A DNA stretch of 49,667 nucleotides from Spirochaetota bacterium (GTDB lineage: Bacteria; Spirochaetota; Leptospiria; Turneriellales; Turneriellaceae). The number at the start of each line of letters is the position of its first letter. The stretch's first letter is position 1. The DNA is taken from contig JAFEGD010000063.1 in the NCBI GenBank assembly GCA_018240245.1, positions 1 to 49,667 of the forward strand, read 5' to 3'. Shown piece by piece: positions 17,049 through 23,620 of the stretch. A program made the translations under genes and the position numbers. The notes beneath the pieces were generated by a model that searched no databases, was not told where the DNA came from, and saw only the letters and a program-made list of their open reading frames with translations.

Positions 17049-17968
17049 AAAAACCACCTTGGATTTTTTATTGCAGCAAAGAAGATGGCGAGCGCGAAGC
17101 ATAATAAGAAAAACGCCAGTAGGGTAGATGTCTTTTGGTTCGCATACGGGTTTTGGAGTGCGGCGGTATCGCGTCTGACGATGAAACCTTTCAGAAATTG
17201 TGCGGGGCCATTGAGTTGCGCAAAAATAACTTCGCCGCGCATCGGCGGCTCGGGCACACCATATTGCACCGGCGCTGTCTCCGGCGTAAAAGTACCGAAC
17301 AGGCGATCCCAAATAATGAGCAGGCCGGCGAAATTGCGGTCGATATATTCTGCGTTCATGCCGTGGTGTACGCGGTGGTGCGACGGTGTATTAAAAATAT
17401 AGCCCCATAACTTGCCGATAAAGCGCAAGGGCTGAATGAGCTGCTCTCGCCAATTTTCTGTGAGGCGCGTATGCATGAGAAACTGGTAACCGAGCGAGAA
17501 CGCCTGTACGATTAAAATATGCTCGGGGTTAAAACCGACAAGCGCCAACGGTAGCCAGAAGATAAGCCCTAAAAACGGTAGCCAAGTTTGCCGCAAACCG
17601 ACCGAGTAATTAAATTCATGCGCCGAATGGTGTACGACGTGGGACATCCACAAGATACCAAATTTATGGCTAAAGCGATGAAACCAGTAGAAAGAAAAAT
17701 CTTCGCCGATAACCAGCGCTACCCAATACCACCACGTTACCTTGAGCGGCGTTATGTGCAGCGCTAACTGCAAATACACCATGATAAGATACGTTAAGTA
17801 ACCGTAAATCGCCGCGATGATGAGATAGATGGTATACGCGGCAACGTTGGTGAGCGTGCCCGATAGACTATAAACCTTGCGCCCGACGAGGCGCATCAAT
17901 ATCCATTCGAGTAAAACAAAAATATTGACCGCAGCAAAAGTAATCAGTACCGAAGTCGACCACGCCAT
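17045..17968 (-). CDS. Sterol desaturase / fatty acid hydroxylase family membrane enzyme
   Basis: This di-iron membrane oxygenase of the FAH superfamily has all three histidine boxes: HRFSH (97-101), HVVHHSAHE (110-118) and HHRVHHG (197-203). Four to five hydrophobic helices surround them, and a C-terminal helix (about 280-303) adds another anchor. Family members hydroxylate or desaturate sterols, carotenoids, alkylglycerols or fatty acids; the substrate here is unknown. The stop overlaps the start of a lipoprotein gene (ATGA), so the two are translated together. Confidence 0.93.
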   Translation of the reverse strand: MAWSTSVLITFAAVNIFVLLEWILMRLVGRKVYSLSGTLTNVAAYTIYLIIAAIYGYLTYLIMVYLQLALHITPLKVTWWYWVALVIGEDFSFYWFHRFSHKFGILWMSHVVHHSAHEFNYSVGLRQTWLPFLGLIFWLPLALVGFNPEHILIVQAFSLGYQFLMHTRLTENWREQLIQPLRFIGKLWGYIFNTPSHHRVHHGMNAEYIDRNFAGLLIIWDRLFGTFTPETAPVQYGVPEPPMRGEVIFAQLNGPAQFLKGFIVRRDTAALQNPYANQKTSTLLAFFLLCFALAIFFAAIKNPRWFL

Positions 17969-18038
17969 CGAAAAGTAAGTAATCTCTGGCCTGACGCGGG
18001 AGCAAGCATATTCGGTAGAGACCCTAACCTGAAAAAGT

Positions 18039-18227
18039 TTGCAGGTATTCTGTCAAAAGAGAAGAAATGGAGGCGTTCATTCAAGAATCACCTCTCATAC
18101 CCACTCGACAGGGCGCACCGAAGCCGCGATGGCATTTTACGATGCGCTCAAAGCCAATGGTTCAGCCGTCAAAGTCCTTGGCGACAAAGTACTCGGTGAG
18201 ACGATTTTATCTACGCGGGGCGAATGA
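18039..18227 (+). pseudogene. Remnant of a type I restriction endonuclease subunit R (hsdR) C-terminal region
   Basis: In a 309-base stretch without an intact gene (17969-18277), an open frame encodes AFYDALKANGSAVKVLGD at about 18132-18185. This matches, as I know the family, the conserved C-terminal AFYDAL...SAVKVLGDE motif of HsdR, just before the RELVETVR helix. The helix that should follow is lost after about 18195 and the frame stops at 18227. No start-proximal restriction sequence and no hsdM or hsdS is nearby. I read it as a relic of a deleted restriction locus. The rest of the gap shows nothing I can assign. Confidence 0.5.
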
Positions 18228-18277
18228 TATTTTGGTTGGCGGGCCGTAATTTTTCTACACTCTAAACAGGGGGCGTT

Positions 18278-18631
18278 ATGAAATACGGTATTTTAGGAAT
18301 CCTGCTTATTTTTTCATTATCATGCGGCAAAAAAGCCGAGCTGCACAGACAGCTCACGCCTGCACAAATCGAAATTAAAACATTGCTAGAAGGCACGGCG
18401 TTGGTTGTCGACGTGCGTAATCCCGACGAATTTGCGGCAGGGCACTATCGTCGCGCGATCAATGTGCCGGTCGATGAAATTTTACAGCGTCTCAAAGATT
18501 TTGGCGATAAAGACCACCCAATTGTTGTTTACGCCGCGAAAGGAGTGCGTAGTTGGCAAGCGAAGCGAATTTTGAACGCAGAAGGTTTCACACAGGTCGC
18601 CGACGCCGGTAGCTTGAGTGAGTTACCTTAG
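18278..18631 (+). CDS. Rhodanese-fold lipoprotein lacking the catalytic cysteine
   Basis: A lipoprotein signal ends in FSLSC (C16). The mature part is a single rhodanese domain with the VVDVRNPDEFAAGH motif and the entry to the active-site loop VVY, but the loop reads Y85-A86-A87-K-G-V-R-S. The sulfur-carrying cysteine expected at position 86 is alanine, so sulfurtransfer is not possible. Non-catalytic rhodaneses usually bind partners or phosphoproteins. A purine-rich GGGGG ribosome site lies just upstream of the ATG. It stands alone between the hsdR remnant and a STAS gene, followed by a hairpin. Confidence 0.88.
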   Translation: MKYGILGILLIFSLSCGKKAELHRQLTPAQIEIKTLLEGTALVVDVRNPDEFAAGHYRRAINVPVDEILQRLKDFGDKDHPIVVYAAKGVRSWQAKRILNAEGFTQVADAGSLSELP

Positions 18632-18640
18632 GCGGATGTA

Positions 18641-18667
18641 GTCTCGGCGCAAAAACATCGCCGAGAC
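18641..18667 (+). terminator. Hairpin after the rhodanese-like gene
   Basis: gtctcggcg (18641-18649) and cgccgagac (18659-18667) form a perfect nine-base stem with a nine-base loop, 10 bases after the stop codon. Only a short cttttac run follows, so it is a plausible but weak factor-independent terminator. Confidence 0.5.
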
Positions 18668-18703
18668 AACGGCTTTTACCTACCTTCTACAGGTTAATCT
18701 ACC

Positions 18704-19045
18704 ATGCAAATAACTACCCGCTCTGAAAAATCTATCGTCGTCGTCGAACCCGTGGGCGACATGGGGCTATATAATTTGGGCGAGCTCAAAACTCTCTTAC
18801 AAAATTTGCGCAACGAAGGTAAATTAAAGATCGTACTCGACATGGCAAAGGTGCCGGGCATCGATTCGATTAGCATCGGTTTTCTCATTCAAGAAACGAC
18901 GCTCTTTCACGACCAATTCGGCGAGCTCAAGATCGCGCGCCTCTCGCGCAGCGTGCATAAATCGCTTTCAGTCACCGAAACGCTGTCGCAAATGAATATC
19001 TACGACGATTTAGCCGAGGCGCTCGGTTCGTTTCAGCCGTTGTGA
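18704..19045 (+). CDS. STAS-domain protein (anti-sigma factor antagonist-like)
   Basis: The 113 residues form one STAS domain of the SpoIIAA/RsbV type: a first strand IVVVEPVGDM, LKIVLDMAKV and the loop PGIDSISIGFLI, followed by the KSLSVTETL region. In SpoIIAA the phosphorylated serine is the second serine of DSSG. Here the loop reads D54-S55-I56-S57, so the canonical position is isoleucine, though S55 or S57 could still serve. It may act in partner switching or as a structural STAS. The stop overlaps the GTG start of hrpB by four bases, an unusual translational coupling to a helicase. Confidence 0.85.
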   Translation: MQITTRSEKSIVVVEPVGDMGLYNLGELKTLLQNLRNEGKLKIVLDMAKVPGIDSISIGFLIQETTLFHDQFGELKIARLSRSVHKSLSVTETLSQMNIYDDLAEALGSFQPL

Positions 19046-21543
19046 AAAACTTACCTGTCGCAGCGGCGCTACCCGAACTCAAGGCCGCCCTCGCTGCGGC
19101 ACCCGCAACGATTTTGACCGCCGACACCGGCTCGGGCAAAACGACGTGGCTGCCGCTCGAACTTCTCGTCGAACCTTGGCTCAATGGAAAGAAAATAGTT
19201 ATGCTCGAACCGCGCCGCGTCGCTGCGCGGGCAGCCGCTGCTCGGCTTGCGCACCATTTGGGCGAAAAGCCCGGCTCGCGCGTCGGCTATTCGGTGCGCT
19301 TCGATAGCAAAACGAGCAGCGCAACGCGACTTGAAGTCGTCACTGAAGGCATTCTCGCGCGCCGCATCGTTGCCGACCCCGAGCTGACCGATGTGGGGCT
19401 TGTCATCTTCGACGAGTTTCACGAGCGCCACGTTGAAACCGATTTAGCGCTTGCGCTCACGCTCGAGGCGATGAAAGTTTTTCGCCCCGATCTCAAAATT
19501 CTTATTATGTCGGCAACCATCGATACGTCGGCGATTCAACATTTTCTAAAAAACTTTTTCTCCGCCGCAGACAATCCACCGCCGGTGCCGGTTATCGCAT
19601 CGACGGGCACCAACTTTCCCGTGGCGATTAAATATCATGATGCAAATAAAGATGCCCGCTTGTCGAGCGGCCAGGCAGCGAGTAGCGCGGTGCAATTTAC
19701 GCTCGCGTGTGCACGCAAGGCGATCGAAGCGCACAAAGAGCATGGGGGGGATTTACTCCTGTTCTTGCCGGGCGTCGGTGAAATTTTCACGGCTGTCGAA
19801 TTTATCGAAGACTTTCGCTTGAAAGACACAGCGGTGCTGCCACTCTACGGCGAATTGACGGCGGTCGAACAAGACCGGGTGCTCGCGCCACCCAAACCGG
19901 GCGAACGGCGTATTATCGTCGCGACGCCGATCGCCGAATCGAGTCTCACAATCGACGGCTTAACCGTGGTGATCGATTCGGGTCTCGTGCGGCAACCGGC
20001 GCTCGACATCGGCGCGGGTATCTCGTATCTCGAAACGGTAACGATTACGCAAGACTCGGCGACGCAGCGTGCGGGGCGCGCAGGCCGTTTGGGGCCAGGC
20101 GTGTGCTATCGCATGTACAGCGAAGCCGATTTTCGCCGCCGCCCGAAGACGCGCTCGCCCGAAATTTTGCGCACCGATCTGGCCGAGGCGTCGCTGCGCA
20201 CACTCGCGTTCGGTTCGCCGCTCAAGGCGTTGGCACTGCCCGACATGCCGCCGCCATCGATGCTCGCGGCAGCGGAGAAGCTGCTTTTTGATTTAGGCTG
20301 CCTTACGAGCGACGGCCGCCTCACTCCTTTAGGCGAAAAAGCGGCTAAGCTACCACTCAGCCCGCGTTTGGCGGTGATGCTCGCTGCCGCTCCGTCTGAT
20401 GACACTGCGCTTCTCGCGGCGTTGCTTTCTGAGCGCCCAATGCATAGCGACTTAGAAGAATCATTTCGAACCGCAAAACATTATGTAACAACAAAGCAAT
20501 CACCAGCAGTTTTTGATAGACATATCCTAGAAGCGATCTTGCGTACTTACGAGCATTTGCCCAAGACGGGCGTTAGCCCGTCTTGGGCAAATGCGCTACT
20601 CTATGCGTATCCCGACCGCGTCGCTATCAAGCGCGAAACGGGTTCGTTTCTCACGCGCGGCGGACGGGGTGTGAGCGTTGAAAAGGCATCGCCGCTCGCC
20701 GATGCCGAGTTCATCGTCGCGGTCGATATTGCCGGGCAAGGCACGAACGCCAAGTTGCGCACGGGAATAGTTATTACATTCGAGACAGTTGTGAGGCATT
20801 TTGCGGATGCAATCGTGAGTCGGCAAGAGTTGCACGAACTTGACGGTAAGCCGCGCATGGTCGAGCAGCGGCGCTTGGGTGCGATTGTTCTCGGTGAAAA
20901 AGAAATACCGCTCGCCGCCGATTTTGCAGAAAAATTTGTTTTGCAAAGATTGCGCAGCGCAAGTTTAGAAACAATTTTTAGCGACGAAGCAAAAGATTTG
21001 TGCGCACGCATCGAAAATTTACGTAGCCTCGGTGCCGATTTGCCCGACAGTAGCGATCCCACACTGCTGGCGACGCTCGACGATTGGCTCGTGCCGTTTC
21101 TCGCAGGCGTACGTTCGTTAGCGCAAGTCGACGACGCACTCATGGCGCAAGCGCTTGCGGCACGCCTCACGTATGCGCAGCAGCAGACACTTGAGGATAA
21201 ATTGCCGCAACGCCTTACGGTACCGAGCGGCGCCTCGCATCGCATTTGGTATTCGCCGGGTAAAGCGCAGGTGAGCGTGCGCATTCAAGAGGTGTTTGGC
21301 TTGAACGCACACCCGCGCATCGCCGACGGGCAAGTGCCGCTATTTATAGAATTGCTTTCGCCGAAAAAACAGCCGATTGCCGTTACGAAAGATTTACCGG
21401 CATTTTGGCAATCCACCTACGCCGCCGTTCGTAAAGAGATGCGCGGGCGTTACCCGAAGCATTTTTGGCCCGAAGACCCGTTGTCGATGCAGGGTACGAC
21501 GGGCACGAAGAAGGCGTTTGATCGCAAAAATGCCGCAAAATAA
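19042..21543 (+). CDS. hrpB: ATP-dependent RNA helicase HrpB
   Basis: An 833-residue DEAH-type helicase that starts with GTG. Walker A is TADTGSGKTT (27-36), motif II is DEFHER (124-129, the usual HrpB variant), motif III is SATID (157-161) and motif VI is QRAGRAGRLGPG. HrpB-specific C-terminal regions are present, including AYPDRVA and a late HFWPEDP block. The frame contains a perfect 19-bp palindrome at 20553-20594 that encodes an extra ~14 residues just before AYPDRVA; it keeps the frame, so the gene looks intact. HrpB acts on RNA in the cytoplasm, but its substrate is not settled in most bacteria. Confidence 0.93.
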   Translation: MKNLPVAAALPELKAALAAAPATILTADTGSGKTTWLPLELLVEPWLNGKKIVMLEPRRVAARAAAARLAHHLGEKPGSRVGYSVRFDSKTSSATRLEVVTEGILARRIVADPELTDVGLVIFDEFHERHVETDLALALTLEAMKVFRPDLKILIMSATIDTSAIQHFLKNFFSAADNPPPVPVIASTGTNFPVAIKYHDANKDARLSSGQAASSAVQFTLACARKAIEAHKEHGGDLLLFLPGVGEIFTAVEFIEDFRLKDTAVLPLYGELTAVEQDRVLAPPKPGERRIIVATPIAESSLTIDGLTVVIDSGLVRQPALDIGAGISYLETVTITQDSATQRAGRAGRLGPGVCYRMYSEADFRRRPKTRSPEILRTDLAEASLRTLAFGSPLKALALPDMPPPSMLAAAEKLLFDLGCLTSDGRLTPLGEKAAKLPLSPRLAVMLAAAPSDDTALLAALLSERPMHSDLEESFRTAKHYVTTKQSPAVFDRHILEAILRTYEHLPKTGVSPSWANALLYAYPDRVAIKRETGSFLTRGGRGVSVEKASPLADAEFIVAVDIAGQGTNAKLRTGIVITFETVVRHFADAIVSRQELHELDGKPRMVEQRRLGAIVLGEKEIPLAADFAEKFVLQRLRSASLETIFSDEAKDLCARIENLRSLGADLPDSSDPTLLATLDDWLVPFLAGVRSLAQVDDALMAQALAARLTYAQQQTLEDKLPQRLTVPSGASHRIWYSPGKAQVSVRIQEVFGLNAHPRIADGQVPLFIELLSPKKQPIAVTKDLPAFWQSTYAAVRKEMRGRYPKHFWPEDPLSMQGTTGTKKAFDRKNAAK
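20553..20594. repeat. Perfect 19-bp palindrome with 4-nt loop inside hrpB
   Basis: The left arm 20553-20571 and right arm 20576-20594 are exact reverse complements around gtta; the core is gacgggc / gcccgtc. The total is 42 bases, a multiple of three, so the reading frame passes through and encodes LPKTGVSPSWANA. This is a typical form for an inserted palindromic unit. Confidence 0.9.
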
Positions 21544-21727
21544 AATAATCTCGCTTGAAAACCTGGTGCCGTTGCGCCTCGCGGCGCAGCATCTTTTACC
21601 TACGCAAAAACGCGACGCTGTTGCTATCGTCGAACACCTGGGCGCAATGCAAGCGCAAGATTTGCCGATGGCGTTCGAGAAAGCCTGCCAGCGTTACGCG
21701 CGGTTTATGGGGCTACCGTTGCGTTAA
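21530..21727 (+). pseudogene. N-terminal fragment of a winged-helix DNA-binding-domain protein (HTH_42/YcaQ-like)
   Basis: From an ATG overlapping the end of hrpB, 65 residues read LENLVPLRLAAQHLL then AIVEHLGAMQAQDLPMAFEKAC, the opening signature (RLxxQHLL ... LGxxQAQD) of the winged-helix family that includes YcaQ DNA glycosylases. Full members have 350-400 residues. Here the frame stops at 21727 and no continuation of the family is visible downstream. It is therefore most likely a truncated relic, although a short expressed peptide cannot be excluded. Confidence 0.55.
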
Positions 21728-22000
21728 CTTTGCACGAAAACCGATTTCTCTTGATGATTTGGCACGACCAATCTCCGTTGTAGCGTGTTTGCAACACCGC
21801 AATGGGCGTATTGCGTGGGGCCATTTCTGGGAAGTAAATAATGACAGCAGCGCAAGTATCTCTGCTTGTGCCAAAGCGGTAGCCTCTGACCCCTTGGCTA
21901 TGGTTTGCGTGCCCGCGAACACGACAGAGTTCGTGATGGGTGATGACCATAGATCGTCAGGGGTAGGTTTAAACCTACCCCTACGTGATCAGGAAATGTC
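21728..22000. other. Gene-free stretch with one unassigned open frame and a perfect palindrome
   Basis: These bases sit between the winged-helix relic and the desaturase promoter. An open plus-strand frame continues to 22004 without a recognisable start or family, and minus-strand frames are also open, so no coding call is safe. The composition is less C/G-biased at codon third positions than in the neighbours. The stretch looks like decayed or foreign DNA. Confidence 0.35.
21959..21982. repeat. Perfect 24-bp palindrome
   Basis: aggggtaggttt (21959-21970) is followed at once by its exact reverse complement (21971-21982), so it can form a hairpin or cruciform. It lies 19 bases upstream of the TTGACA box for the desaturase gene. 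Confidence 0.85.
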
Positions 22001-22043
22001 TTGACAGAATGACCAATCCGTTTTACTGACCGAATGGTCGGTC
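22001..22043 (+). promoter_or_regulatory. Desaturase promoter with TetR-type operator
   Basis: TTGACA at 22001-22006 is a consensus -35. A weak -10 (TTTACT, 22022-22027) follows. The perfect inverted repeat gaccga-atgg-tcggtc at 22028-22043 resembles operators of TetR-family fatty-acid regulators, with a related half site (aatgacc) at about 22008-22014. A TetR gene lies two genes along in the same direction, so autoregulated control of the unit is likely. Confidence 0.6.
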
Positions 22044-22071
22044 TGTAGATGCCGCCGAGCGGCGAGATAAC

Positions 22072-23055
22072 ATGAAGCCAAAAGACATACTGAGCGCCGA
22101 TGAAATGGCGCGATTCTTAAAAAAATCCGACTTCAGGGGTTTTATCGAAGTCGCGACAAGCTGGGGTCTGATCGCCGCTTCGTTTGCAATCGTCGCGCTG
22201 TGGCCGCACCTGCCGACGATTTTCGTGCCGATTATTGTCGCGCTTGTTGTGCTCGGCAACCGTCACCTCGCGCTCGCGATTCTCGTGCATGACGCCTGCC
22301 ATCACGCGCTCTTCAAAACCAAGTGGCTCAACGAGTTTATGGCAAAATGGTTTTGCGCGGCGCCGGTTTTGCAAGATCTCGAAGGCTATCGCAAATACCA
22401 TCTACAGCACCATAAATATACCGGCGAAGATTATCAAGGCGACAAGGGCGACCCGGATATTATTCTCACGCGCAACTATCCCATTTCAAAAAAAAGTCTG
22501 CGCAAGTGGCTCTTCAAAGATTTAAGCGGGCGTTCGGCGCCGCGCCTTTATCTCGGCCTCATCGCGATGAATCTGGGGCTCATGCGTTTCGACCTCAGCG
22601 GGCGCATTCAAATGCTCAAGCAGCCCCGGCGCAATTTTTTCGGGTGGATGTATCTCGTAACGACAAAACTGTTTCCGTTTTTGTTGGTTCAAGCTCTCCT
22701 ATTTACCGCGCTTTATCTCGTGGGGCAGCCATGGCTTTATCTGCTTTGGATTGCTTCTGGTTTTACAACCTTTCAATTTTTTACGCGCATTCGTTCGATC
22801 GCCGAGCACGGCATGTTGCCGCGCGTGAGCAATATGCTGCAAAACACGCGCACGACCGAAGTCAGCTGGTGGGAGCGCCTCACCTTCGCGCCCTGCCATG
22901 TGAATTACCATCTCGAACACCACTTTCTCATGGCGGTGCCGTCATACCGTCTGCCCGAACTCCACCGTATCATGAAAGAGCGCGGCGTATTGGATAACTC
23001 ATCTGTGGCGCACGGTTACGGCGAGATACTGCGCTTGGCGACGACGAAAGCGTGA
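22072..23055 (+). CDS. Membrane fatty acid desaturase
   Basis: This di-iron desaturase of the DesA family has the three histidine boxes HDACHH (73-78), HLQHH (110-114) and HLEHH (280-284), plus four or more hydrophobic helices in 327 residues. It should introduce a double bond into membrane acyl chains or a related lipid. The preceding operator-like inverted repeat and the TetR gene 22 bases downstream suggest control by membrane fluidity or acyl ligands. The ATG is preceded by a GGCGAGAT stretch that may be the ribosome site. Confidence 0.92.
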   Translation: MKPKDILSADEMARFLKKSDFRGFIEVATSWGLIAASFAIVALWPHLPTIFVPIIVALVVLGNRHLALAILVHDACHHALFKTKWLNEFMAKWFCAAPVLQDLEGYRKYHLQHHKYTGEDYQGDKGDPDIILTRNYPISKKSLRKWLFKDLSGRSAPRLYLGLIAMNLGLMRFDLSGRIQMLKQPRRNFFGWMYLVTTKLFPFLLVQALLFTALYLVGQPWLYLLWIASGFTTFQFFTRIRSIAEHGMLPRVSNMLQNTRTTEVSWWERLTFAPCHVNYHLEHHFLMAVPSYRLPELHRIMKERGVLDNSSVAHGYGEILRLATTKA

Positions 23056-23077
23056 AGGTGTTATCACCGCTCGATCT

Positions 23078-23617
23078 ATGGCAGCGATGACTGAAAACAA
23101 AGAGTCGATCTACACGGTCGCGCAGAATCTTTTTGCGTTGCATGGTTTTGAAGGCGTCAGTATCAACGATATTGCTAAGCGAGCCGACGTGGCGAAGGCA
23201 ACGGTGCTGCACCATTATCCGACGAAAAAGAAACTTTATGAAGCCGTGTTGAAGCAGAGCCTCGACCATTTTTTTTTGCAAGAGACAGAGCACGCACAGC
23301 CGAACAAGAATTTGAAAAAAATGCTGCATTGGTTTATCGCCGAGCCGATACACGCGAAACTCTTGAACCGCATTTTTATGGATAACCCGCGCGCCGCCGG
23401 TTTCGCCGCCAAAAAATACTGGCTACCGCTTCTCGAACGCCTCGCCGGGGTAGACGCAACGGCGACCTACAAAGCGCGCATTCTCTTCGTCGTGAACTCT
23501 ATGTTTCAAATGGCGTTCAGTATCGAGTTGCAGCAACGCATCGCCGACGATCTCGACAAATCAAAACTCGTCGCCGAGTACGAAAGTTTGATCGATGAGT
23601 TGACAGCGCATTTGTAA
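23078..23617 (+). CDS. TetR/AcrR-family transcriptional regulator
   Basis: The N-terminal ~55 residues form a TetR helix-turn-helix: AQNLFALHGFEGVSINDIAKRADVAKATVLHHYPTKKKLYEAV, read in pieces. A ligand-binding helical domain with no recognisable motif fills the rest of the 179 residues. It stands between the desaturase and an LTA-synthase-like gene, all on one strand with short gaps (22 and 3 bases). The likely target is the inverted repeat at 22028-22043. An alternative ATG three codons in gives the same protein core. Confidence 0.88.
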   Translation: MAAMTENKESIYTVAQNLFALHGFEGVSINDIAKRADVAKATVLHHYPTKKKLYEAVLKQSLDHFFLQETEHAQPNKNLKKMLHWFIAEPIHAKLLNRIFMDNPRAAGFAAKKYWLPLLERLAGVDATATYKARILFVVNSMFQMAFSIELQQRIADDLDKSKLVAEYESLIDELTAHL

Positions 23618-23620
23618 TAC

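Noticed and set aside
17049-17312. N-terminal extension of the lipoprotein frame
   Set aside because: It is hydroxylase coding DNA read in another frame; the ribosome site and signal peptide place the start at 17048.
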